This document shows positions 23,699 to 32,843 of a stretch of 64,000 nucleotides of DNA, in pieces (the first letter of the stretch is position 1; every line of letters begins with the position of its first letter). The stretch is from Sphagnum compactum (Eukaryota > Bryophyta > Sphagnopsida > Sphagnales): positions 18,910,001 to 18,974,000 of the forward strand of contig OZ234498.1 of NCBI GenBank assembly GCA_965153455.1. Direction: 5' to 3'. The notes under the pieces were generated by a model. The model did no database searches. It saw only the letters and a list, made by a program, of their open reading frames with translations, and had not been told where the DNA came from. The position numbers and the translations under genes were made by a program.

Positions 23699-25888
23699 AT
23701 GCCCGGGGTGGAGACGGCAGCTTACAGACTGACCAGATTAAAGTCCAATGTGTGCATCAATCCTGCTGCTGCTGCTTCTGCACCATCACCCGGCTGCTGC
23801 TGCAGCAGCAATGATCATTCTTCCTCCTGCCCCTCCTCAGTGTTGCTAGCGGGACACATGTCCACGAGCAGCAGCTTGACATGCTACAAAAGGAACTACA
23901 ATAGTAGTTACACTGCGAGCTCCAAAAATTCCAGTGCCGGCAGTGGCAAATACGCTTCTACTAGTGTCATCGCTGTGTTCATCGGCATCCTTGTTTTCAC
24001 ATTCTTGTGGATCGTCTACTGCACTTTGGAACAGGAGGAGGAGGAGGCAGTAGCAACAGCAGCATCATGGAAGCAGCTTGACAGGAATGGACTGGTGATC
24101 ACTTTGCCTCATGATACTCCTTTCAAGGCCTTGCACAACAGCAAGATTGGGGGCAACAGCAGCAGCGGCAGTAGCAATTTTGTTGTTGCAGGGGAGGAGG
24201 AGACGACTCGGGTGTTGTTGAAGAAGAAGGTGTTTAGGGTGGTGGAGAAGGAGCTGGTGGAGCTCCAAGCTTCTGCTGCTGAGCTGCATGGACCTGCGTT
24301 GCAAGGAATGGGTCAGCTGTTCAGGCGCGGGAGATGGGCCATGAGTGAGCTGCTCATCGCGCACCTTTCGGAGAGTACCAGTGTGGAGGATCTGCGGCTC
24401 TTTCTCCGGAGCTTGCATCGGAGTGGAGTACCAGCTAGAGCCGATGTCGTTCTCCTCTTTCCTTGGAGACCACTTCCTGTGGGGATGGCTGCCATGATCG
24501 ATCAGGAAGATGAGAGCTTCCGGAAGCTCCTGCTACGGAGTAGCTTGCAGCGTGGTGACTCTGCAATCTCTCGAGCACCCAATTCTACGTCGTCGTCGTC
24601 TTCTTCCTCTTCTTCCTCCTCCATCATCAGTGTCTTCAATGCAGCTGCATATTGGAGATCGGCAGAGAGTTTCTTCTCTGCTGGGAATAGAGTCCGAGTT
24701 GCGGAGCCTGTGTGGGGGAGTTCCAACATCAATACTGCGCACAGTAGAAGCTCAAGCTCCTCGTCGTCGACAGCAGCAAGAAAAGTTCATAAGGATAACT
24801 GGGGAGGGTGGGGCTCGGTTGTGGGGTTCGACGTGCAGGAGCTGGATCCAGGCGACACACTGCGAGGCTTTCTGGATCATCCGCCAGCGGAGCTGAGGAG
24901 ATGGGTGTGTTACCAGATTCTGCTGGGCACGCTGCGACACAAGTACCGCAATGTGCTACTGACTGAAGCGCAGGGTGTGTTTGTACTTGGCGATCCGCTT
25001 GCTCCTGCCAGAAGGAAGTCTGGCAGCTTGTTTCTATTCGCTCATGAGTCCCGGAAGTGGAGTGATCCTGCTTCTAACATCCTTCTCTCCCCCGGGCCGC
25101 CGCAGTCTGCTGATGATCACCAGATTCATCTTCAGCGCGATCTTATTGAGCCTGGTGATCATATTGTGATGATGGATCCTTCAGAGCAGCAACTGGAAGA
25201 GGGTGAGGAAGACATGAGTAGAAGACTAAAGATTTTACTGCTGGACTCCACTGAAGGGAACCCCAAGACTGGATCAGTAGTCATGAGAATGCTCATGGAT
25301 TCCACAAAAAGCTCGATAAGACCACTAGTGCCGGCAGGGTTGATTGAAGAGATCTACGGAACAGAGATCTGGAATGGGTTAGAGAAGGAGGATAGAGACA
25401 GGAAGGTGTTGAGCACAGGTATAGTGATGGGTGGGATCAGACCTGTGCGTAGCCTTGCAAATGCCATGGCCACAGAGATGGTGAAGGTAGCTCTCAAGAG
25501 GAAAACACGACAACCCTTCCATGATGAAGCTCTCTTGAACTTCCTTATCATCAGAAGCTCAGTCTTGCGTCAGAAAGTGAAGTCTCACTTACATATAATG
25601 GTGGACAGTAAGGACTTGTCATCGTCTGGAGTCCATCTTCTTCTACCAGGATCATCATCATTATCATCAAATCACACTTCAGCTGCTGCTGTCTTCTTCC
25701 AAAAGAATGGGTTAACAAGATATGCAATTGTGCAAGGATGCAAAGCTGAAGAAATTGGCGAGGAGAGGCGAAAAGAGATCACTCTGGCTCTGCACATAGA
25801 TATCTGCAACTCCATTACTGCTACAGCAACAACAACAACTGTTGCAACATCTACACAAGTGTATAGTGACTGCAAGCGTCAGTTTTGA
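23699..25888 (+). CDS. Plant type II membrane protein, glycosyltransferase-like / DUF7780-type
   Basis: A single uninterrupted frame of 729 residues. A Ser/Cys-rich N-terminus (1-86) precedes one hydrophobic helix (about 88-109, VIAVFIGILVFTFLW), then an acidic stretch. This is a type II signal-anchor arrangement expected to put the bulk in the Golgi/ER lumen. From memory of the plant family, the blocks RGRWAMSELLIAHL, WVCYQILLGTLRHKYRNVLLTEAQGVFVLGDPL, the SVLRQKV/LHIMVD region, 'YAIVQG' and the terminal VYSDC match plant proteins loosely annotated as 'glycosyltransferase family protein 2' (similar to Arabidopsis At5g60700/At5g12260). No reaction is established, and I see no classical DxD motif that would prove one. 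Poly-Ser tracts (about 295-310) look like lineage-specific expansions. The start was chosen because upstream sequence is repeat leader; Met54 is an alternative. Tandem repeats flank both sides. Confidence 0.85.
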   Translation: MPGVETAAYRLTRLKSNVCINPAAAASAPSPGCCCSSNDHSSSCPSSVLLAGHMSTSSSLTCYKRNYNSSYTASSKNSSAGSGKYASTSVIAVFIGILVFTFLWIVYCTLEQEEEEAVATAASWKQLDRNGLVITLPHDTPFKALHNSKIGGNSSSGSSNFVVAGEEETTRVLLKKKVFRVVEKELVELQASAAELHGPALQGMGQLFRRGRWAMSELLIAHLSESTSVEDLRLFLRSLHRSGVPARADVVLLFPWRPLPVGMAAMIDQEDESFRKLLLRSSLQRGDSAISRAPNSTSSSSSSSSSSSIISVFNAAAYWRSAESFFSAGNRVRVAEPVWGSSNINTAHSRSSSSSSSTAARKVHKDNWGGWGSVVGFDVQELDPGDTLRGFLDHPPAELRRWVCYQILLGTLRHKYRNVLLTEAQGVFVLGDPLAPARRKSGSLFLFAHESRKWSDPASNILLSPGPPQSADDHQIHLQRDLIEPGDHIVMMDPSEQQLEEGEEDMSRRLKILLLDSTEGNPKTGSVVMRMLMDSTKSSIRPLVPAGLIEEIYGTEIWNGLEKEDRDRKVLSTGIVMGGIRPVRSLANAMATEMVKVALKRKTRQPFHDEALLNFLIIRSSVLRQKVKSHLHIMVDSKDLSSSGVHLLLPGSSSLSSNHTSAAAVFFQKNGLTRYAIVQGCKAEEIGEERRKEITLALHIDICNSITATATTTTVATSTQVYSDCKRQF

Positions 25889-25989
25889 TACCAAATTTTG
25901 ACACCCACTACTACCAAGATCTAAGTACTTAGCAACTATCTATCCTTGATTCTCAAAGGAAAGTGAAAAATCTTCCACTAAGAAGAGCT

Positions 25990-26545
25990 ATGTCCCAATT
26001 TTCTCTACAACAGTCTCCAATGTAGGAGAAGGAAGAGGAGGATGCCGAGGGATGCAGAAGAAGCAAAGCTGCACTCAGACACCCATAAGTCGAGAACTGC
26101 CCTTTTTCCTCTACAACAGTCTCCAGTGTACAAGAATTGGGAAGAGGAGGATGCAGGAGATGCAGAAGAAGCAAAGCCACCACCCACACACCAATAAGCT
26201 TTGTCCCTTTTTCTCCTCTACAACAGTCTCCAATGTATGAGAATTAGGAAGAGACAATGCCAGGGGATGCAGAAGAAGCAAAACCACCACTCACACACTC
26301 ATAAGAAGAAGAGAGCTATGTCTTTAAGAGCAATGTCCCTTTTTCTCCTCTACAACAGTCTCCAATGTATGAGAATTAGGACAAGGAGGATGCCAGGGGA
26401 TGCAGAAGAAGCAAAACCACCACTCACACGCCCATATGAAGAAGAGAGCTATGTCCTGAAGAGCTATGTGCCTTTTTCTCTACAACAGTCTCCCAATGTA
26501 TGAGAATTAGGAGCATGCCAGGGGATGCAGTTTCTTCTATCTATC
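25990..26545 (+). repeat. Five tandem ~105-135 bp units just downstream of the membrane-protein gene
   Basis: The block CTCTACAACAGTCTCC recurs at about 26,003, 26,110, 26,216, 26,348 and 26,480. Each copy is followed by 'aatgtatgagaattagga(a)g', 'gatgc(c)aggggatgcagaagaagcaaa', and, in most, 'ccaccactcacac'. It begins about 100 bp after the stop codon, so it is likely to be in the 3' untranslated region. Confidence 0.85.
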
Positions 26546-27339
26546 TGTGCAGGTTTTTACAGCATCCAATTCTGAGTGTAGGCATTCTTCCTCGAGCAAA
26601 AATTTGCTCATCAAAATCTTGCTGCTGCACCCCAAGGATTCAGAAAGTCCCCAAGGTCAGGAAACCATATCTGAGCTCAGCAGCACATTAGAATTTTGGG
26701 GGCTTTCGGAGGGACAACCCTCACAACACACAGGGTAGTAGTACCAATTCACTCCCACTAAAGAACTCAGGGGTTGTCTCTTATAGGAAATCAAATCAAC
26801 TTATTGTAAGTTTTGTCACACAACAAGTGCTATGTCCACTGGGAAAAAGCTTACATAGGTGCACAGCAACTGCTATGTCCACTGGCCAAAAAATCTCTAT
26901 AAGAAAGATGTAGAAAGTAATGTAGCATTTTTGCAGCTGAAGACCATTGACTTGCTGCTCCCTCCTCCTATACATGTATATTCCAGTAACAATGTCTTGT
27001 TGAAACTGGTTTATATAGGATGGGTATTTTGGTGATTGTCATTGTGACAATCCCATAGTCATTATTCCATAAATCAAATTCCAGAAAGGTATAAAGAAAA
27101 TGTGGTTGCTGTAACTGAGAGAAGCTCCACCTCTATTGGTACAAGTCCTCCACATAGTCCTCCTTCACAATTGGGTATTCATTGATTGGGAGACTAAAGA
27201 GTTGCTTGCTGCTGCTGCACATGTAGTGAGCTTTGGAAATCATTTGTAATTCCAATCAATTGATCTTCAGGATTGAGGAGTAGGGTATTTTGCACAATCC
27301 CTTTTATCACTTTGAAAGTCCTGATCTGTGTATATATGA

Positions 27340-27515
27340 GGGTTTTTTTTTCAGGGTTTTTGTTTCGGTAAACTCTGGTGACAGGCTTAACCCTAACCAC
27401 CAGGTTATAGCTCCCTGTCCTCACTGAGCATGAGTACTAGAAGCAGGTCCAAGTTGGGATTTGAACTCCCAACCTCCAGCTTCACAGCCAAACCCTCAAC
27501 CACTAGGGTAGCTCC
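27340..27515 (-). mobile_element. tRNA-derived SINE
   Basis: Read on the minus strand from 27,515 the sequence begins GGAGCTACCCTAGTGGTTGA. This gives an RNA polymerase III A-box-like segment (about 27,494-27,505) and then GTTCAAATCCC, a B-box (about 27,456-27,466), at tRNA-like spacing. It cannot fold as a complete tRNA because no matching 3' acceptor arm follows. A second A-box-like word (CTGGTGGTTAGGG, about 27,397-27,409) follows, and an A-rich tract appears near 27,340-27,360. These are the features of a plant tRNA-derived SINE. Confidence 0.72.
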
Positions 27516-27544
27516 TTGCTCCTCTATAATGGTTTGTTGGCATT

Positions 27545-27860
27545 GCATGCCAAGGCAAGGATGTTGTGGTGTTCAGATTCATTATGGAGTATAGTAGCTT
27601 AAGGGATTTTGGCCCCTAGTTAACATGTCTATTTTTATATGAGGATTTTTGAAAGCTGATATTTTGGCTTGTGTTGAAACTTGAGATTAGGTGTAGAGTT
27701 ATAATATCTTGAAGGATTTTGGTTTCTTTTTAGAGGATTTTTTTTGAAGATTAGGGTGATTTTTGCATGGTGAAATGTTTGAGTTTCCATAATTCTTCTT
27801 TTGCCTTGAAGTATGTTTTAATGTAAATGGCAAGGCCACAGTGTGACACACCCCTTGTTT
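27545..27860 (+). repeat. Dispersed ~300 bp repeat, copy 3
   Basis: Starts 'gccaaggcaaggatgttg' and ends 'ccacagtgtgacacacccc'. Collinear with the copies at 14,018 and 17,250. It lies 30 bp beyond the head of the SINE. Confidence 0.8.
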
Positions 27861-28062
27861 CAATGCAATTGAGTTTAAAAGCCAATTCTAGAGATTTGTA
27901 AGGAGTCAATTAGTCTAATTGAATCCATCTTTGCCCCCAAAAATTCATTTCCGTCCAACACCGGGCCAGGGCTCTAATGTTTTCAAGTTTGTTTTACACA
28001 GAAACCTAGGTATTAGTCACCATTTTATTTTATTTTTCACTTTGAAAATAAATAAATAAATA

Positions 28063-28082
28063 ATATATATATATATATATAT
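28063..28082. repeat. (AT)n microsatellite
   Basis: Ten AT dinucleotides preceded by an AAAT run. Confidence 0.9.
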
Positions 28083-28545
28083 AATTTATTTTCTTAGTCT
28101 TTTGCCTCTAATGTAATTTTCATCTATTGTCTTATTATATCATATTAAGATTTGACTTTTCTATTTTATTTCCTTTAAAGGTACAAAATGCAAATTACAT
28201 TATTTGTAATTGGAGTTTTCAAAAAAATTAATGTCTTATCATATTTCAATTTTTCCTTAGTTATTTTTTCCCCCTTTAGAAAACCAGAATTTTTGGAGTT
28301 TTTTTAAAAAGGGCGGTGCACAAGGTACAAGATATAGAATATGTACTTTAATTTCTTCTTTTTTTTGTTTTTTAAAAAATTTTCATTCTTACAATTATCC
28401 TTGTGCCAGGGCATTTCTAACCAACTACCATAATGAGCAAAATTGAGAGGCGAAACGAGAGGCCGATTATCATTTTTGATAACGTGGGGCTCCTCTATTG
28501 GATTAGAGTCCACGGGATCTGGATTCGGTTTTAGGACCTGGATCC

Positions 28546-28577
28546 AGAGAGAGAGAGAGAGACATAGAGAGAGAGAG
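28546..28577 (+). promoter_or_regulatory. GA-repeat in the presumed promoter/5' leader of the J-protein gene
   Basis: A (GA)n run, interrupted once by CAT, lies about 430 bp upstream of the J-protein ATG. GA/CT repeats are common around plant transcription starts and are bound by BBR/BPC factors in known cases. The role here is inference. Confidence 0.4.
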
Positions 28578-29003
28578 CTTCGCATTGTGCCGTTGTTTTG
28601 CAGCAGCGATCTTGGCTGTTTTGCGGACGGAATTCCACTCGAAGGCGCAAGAAACGGCGTAAAAATATAATTGGTACATTTCTGCTTGAATTTAAAGTGT
28701 GTTTTTTCTTTGGAATTCTTGAGAATGATCCATTCCTTGATCCGCATTTTCGTTTTGAATAATTTTGTGTGTCCAGGAAGCTTAAATGCAGGGATCGTCG
28801 TCTTCTTGCTTGCCTGCTTCCTTCATTTCTCCCTGATTTGAAAGCTTATCGTTAATAAGCTTTGCAGGTTCTTTTCTTTTCTTTTCTTTTTTTCTGCTGT
28901 GACAGTTTGTGATCTTTTGAGTCTGCTCGAAGTGTGGAAGGTCTGATGCTCTTATCTTGATGTAGAACCCTGTGGTGGAGAGTATTGTTTTGGTAAAGGA
29001 AAA

Positions 29004-31673
29004 ATGTTTAGATGCTGCCAGGAGAATAAGATGGGAAGCTCTTTCGTTGGTGCTGCTGAGGAGAGTTGTGGAGGAATACAATTGTGCGGGATTGAGGAAA
29101 TTAAGGCGAAATGGTGGATGGATGGAGCCAGCAAGCATATTGTCGACGGCAGGTTTCAGAGTGCGCTCTCTCTTCTACGGAAAGCAGAGCAATTATGCCC
29201 TACTCTTAAAGGTCTGCCTGAATTAACTGCGATCTCGCAAGTTTGTTACGCTGGATCCTGGCGGGCATGTTCCTGTTCTTCGCGACGAGAGCTTTGTCAG
29301 ACTCCAGACTGGTATCGTATCCTCGAGGTGAGTCCCTTTTTTTCCCTTCCTATCTATCAGAGTCACAATACAGGAAAGAAGAAGGACTATAACAAGAAGC
29401 CTGGAGCTTGAGAGGGACAAGAAGAAAAGAAAAATTGACCGACACGTCTGCAAAGCTGTTGAGAAACCTGTTGGAAAGAAAAATTGATCAACATGTGCGC
29501 AAAGCTGTTGAGAAACCTGTCGAAAAGAAAAATTGATCAACATGTGTGAAAAGCTGTTGTGAAACCTGTTGAAAAGAAAAATTGATCAACATGTGTGCAA
29601 AGAAAGCTGTTGAGAAAGCTGTTGACACAGACCAGACCATGTGTGGTGAGTCGCTGACATCAATCACATGGTAAGTAGCAGGTGGATGAAAAGGTAGATG
29701 CCAACTCTTTGAAGAAAAGATACCGACAACTTGGTGAGTGCTCATAGTTCAGTTTAGATACATTCTGTGTTGCAGCATGTTACTTCTCTCCATTCAATTT
29801 CACTGAATTTTATTTTTGAGAATGAAGGTTGCCAAACAGTTTCACTGAGCTTCCTGGTGCATTCTATGTCAAGATCATCATGAGGGCAAGGTCAAACATA
29901 TACCTACTGATGATGTGTTTGCATTATGGTGGTTTCCAGCATTGTTATTGCATCCAGACAAAAATGATCATGTCAACTCTGAAGGAGCTTTCAAACTTGT
30001 GTCAAAGGTAACCAAAAATCCCCTTCTAGGTATTTTTCATCTCCTTGACTCTTCATGTCACTTTGAAAATCTTGCTTGATGAAGTTTTTAGGTGGCAGAC
30101 ATCTTATACCACCAACCAGGGTGAGTGCTTGTGTTCTCTCTATTTGCTCACAAGTCTTGACTATGTCTTTCTTGCACAGGCTTATGAATGCCTCTCTGAT
30201 AACCATAAGCGACACACGTTCAACCTGGAAAGGTCCAAAAGCTTTTGTGTCATCTGTTCACTTCCACCACTCAATGCCTGTACACAAACAAATAGAGCTA
30301 CATATGCATGTCAATCACACTTGGTTACTGTTACTGACAACACTGTTAAAGGAAAACAAGATGCTGAGAGGCTTGAGATCCTTCAGGAAAGAGAAAGAGC
30401 CAGAGCAAGAGTGTCAATGTTGGACAAAGAGTGGGGAAGCAGGCACTCCAAATGGCTTCAACAGCTTGCTAGTGTTCGAGAGAAGTTCCAAACATATCAA
30501 TATGATCTCATACCTCCAAAATCCAGGCCTGCTTATGCTCACCATCAACTATTTTCATCATTGCACTCCCAATTTCACTGGTCTGAAGGAGAGTACAAGA
30601 GGAATGTGGCAACATCAGTCACAGATCTAAGCTTGAAATCCACACTTCCTGCTCAAGCAAGGTCACACCACACGTGTAATGACTCGCATCAAGAAAGACC
30701 CCACATCAGTAACAACTTGCTCAGCAGGTTAAAGCCTAAGAGTGAAGCTGCCTTTCGACAAGCGTCTGCTAGGACTGAAAAGTTGGGCCCTGAGTTTAGC
30801 AATGTAACAATACCTGTGGAAGAAGGTGAAACCATCATGAAAGAGTTTCTTGAAGGCATACAAAAATTTAACAGACCAGCAAATGCATTTGTTGGCCCAT
30901 TGTCTGAGATTGGTCTCTTGTACACAGATGTTGAACCAACTACCTGGGAGACCTACCATTCACTAAAACAAGGTCAGTCTGAGCAATCTTGGGAAGAAAT
31001 GCCCAGGTATTTTTTGTGAACTGATCAGCATTGTCTCATCCTGTCCCTCACCTTGAAAAGCCAGGGTATCTTGCAGGAAGTAACCATCTCCTCCCTTGAT
31101 AGGCAGTTGGCAGACTCACAGAAAAGTTTTAGTGCATTGTTCTGGCAGAAGACAATGGTTTTCAGAAGCAAGGTACAATCACTTCAAAAACTCCATACAG
31201 AAAAGCCGGGCATGCAAGATCAACTCATTACAGCTTCCCAAGTTGGAAAAAAGGTGGAGAAGACCAGGAGCACAAACAAAAACCTGTTAAGGAGCAGGAG
31301 GTACTCTAATGCTCTTTCTGTATTCTTGCATTGCTGCTCACAATTTGTATTCCAAATTTAGTTACACAGGACAAATTCATTTCTTTCAGTTTGTTGGGTC
31401 TTTTCATTGCATATCTATCAGCTTGATCATCAGCTCTCCGTTAATAGATCTGGAGCTGTGAAGGACACAATAAGGGCCTGCGGAGATAACTTTCCCAGTT
31501 TTATTGTTGACAGTAAGAATAGGTTCAAAAACCACGTGCAGAACTCAGAAGCACTTATGGGTATCTTGGATCGCTTGAGAGAGGAGGCCAAATCTGTTGC
31601 TGCAACTCTCAACAAGCTGCGGGAAAGCATCCATCTGGAATCTTCTACAGTACCTATCAATAACTACTTGTGA
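29004..31673 (+). CDS. DnaJ/Hsp40 J-domain protein, plant type with N-terminal helical repeat
   Basis: A six-exon model with consistent phases: 29,004-29,327; 29,682-29,733; 29,940-30,007; 30,180-31,006; 31,061-31,300; 31,448-31,673. This gives 578 residues. Residues about 36-70 (WWMDGASKHIVDGRFQSA...) match the N-terminal repeat preceding the J-domain in many plant J-proteins. The J-domain (about 102-166) starts DWYRILEV, carries KKRYRQLALLLHPDKND across two splice junctions with HPD at 130-132, and ends AYECLSDNHKR. J-proteins stimulate Hsp70 ATPase. No zinc-finger, G/F region or DUF3444 domain is visible. Instead, residues after about 210 are charged and coiled-coil-like and match nothing I know. 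Exons 1-4 are well supported; the acceptors of exons 5 and 6 are weak. An alternative stops at 31,019 after 427 residues. It is convergent with PXA1. Confidence 0.72.
29410..29625 (+). repeat. Four ~49 bp tandem units in intron 1 of the J-protein gene
   Basis: Units of the form 'aaaagaaaaattgatcaacatgtgtgcaaagctgttgagaaacctgttg' repeat four times with small changes. The array ends about 55 bp before the exon 2 acceptor. Confidence 0.85.
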
Positions 31674-32843
31674 AGTGAACCAACTTTATGATGCAAATTG
31701 TCACTCATCTGTTGGCAACCATATGAGGTTTCAACCCCCACCATTCTTGGGGCGCCTCCAAGTGCAAAGTTCACTTGATCAACACATCTTCAAGCTTGTA
31801 ACCTATGAGACTATTCCAATCCTGTCCAAGGCCAGGTAGGCACAAATTCAAAGTTGAACCAACAAATAAATGCATTTACAAGGCCTGTAACCAGCTCTAC
31901 CTCCAAAAAGCATCTCACAGATTACTTCAATGGCTTGTCAGCTGATCCCAAGCCCTGCAGCCTTCCCAAAAGTTCTGCTCCTTCAGCCCTGGCTTGGTTA
32001 CCGAGTTTCCTTACCATTCACAGAGCCGATCAGTATAATAAGCAGAACAAATTAGAAATTCAGGATCAAAACAAGATTGTAACTATCAAGAGCCATATGG
32101 AGATTATTTTACACTTGCCTACTTTGTATGCCAAGGTTCAGCAATAATAGACCAATCTTCAGAAAGGTTCTGACAATCTGTAAAAAGCTCTAAATCTGCC
32201 TGCATATTTCCCTTTTGAATTTATTGTACCACCAAACAATAGGTTATTTCATTGGATGTCATGTGCTGATTGATCTAAATCTATAGTTGATTGTACTGGG
32301 CAATGGGCCCTCTGCAGATTTCTCCTCCTTGAAGATAAGTTTGTACTTCAGGTAGTAGTCAGCCCTGTTTGGGGGAACAGAGTTGATTGAATATTTCTAC
32401 TTAGACAAAATGCTAGATTCTGGTTGGAATCTGCAAGCAGAGCAGATACAAAATGAGAAATCGACATGGCTATATTGGAGCCCCCATGTTTCACTCAGAG
32501 CCATCAATAAACATATCACAGGAGAGGCTTCATACAATGATTACAAGTGTTTGAACCTGTTGATAACATGGAGGTGCTAAATGATGAGTCACGACCCCAT
32601 GTTATGCAAAATGTCTGGAATCCAACCTAAGTTGCATTGCTCATTGGTAGTCTGCAATAAAACCCACCATATGAGTTGGTGGATCATCTATGTCCAAAAA
32701 GAATTGTGTTTGAAGTCAAATGTGCTTACCATTCACCATGTCACTAGTTTGCCTATGGTCCTTTACCTACATACCAATTGCTCTTGTGGGGTGTTGATGT
32801 ATACAATTGCGCCTGTGCACCAACGGCATATGTGTCATGCGAC
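31674..32843. other. Shared 3' region between convergent J-protein and PXA1 genes
   Basis: This stretch separates the proposed J-protein stop from the PXA1 stop. Short frames at 31,597-31,839, 31,854-32,147 and 32,383-32,580 do not join to the J-protein in a consistent phase or resemble anything known. I take it as 3' untranslated and spacer sequence. Further J-protein exons cannot be excluded. Confidence 0.45.

Noticed and set aside
27443-27515. A functional tRNA gene on the minus strand
   Set aside because: A- and B-box-like words are present, but the 5' GGAGCTA has no complementary 3' acceptor strand at tRNA distance, so it is a SINE head.
28304-28747. 147-residue minus-strand frame
   Set aside because: It overlaps the GA-rich leader of the J-protein gene, has Lys and Ser-Leu low complexity, and no homology that I can see.
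31597-32580. Possible extra exons of the J-protein (frames at 31,597-31,839, 31,854-32,147, 32,383-32,580)
   Set aside because: They could not be joined in phase through plausible splice sites, and an in-frame stop at 31,671-31,673 closes the six-exon model.
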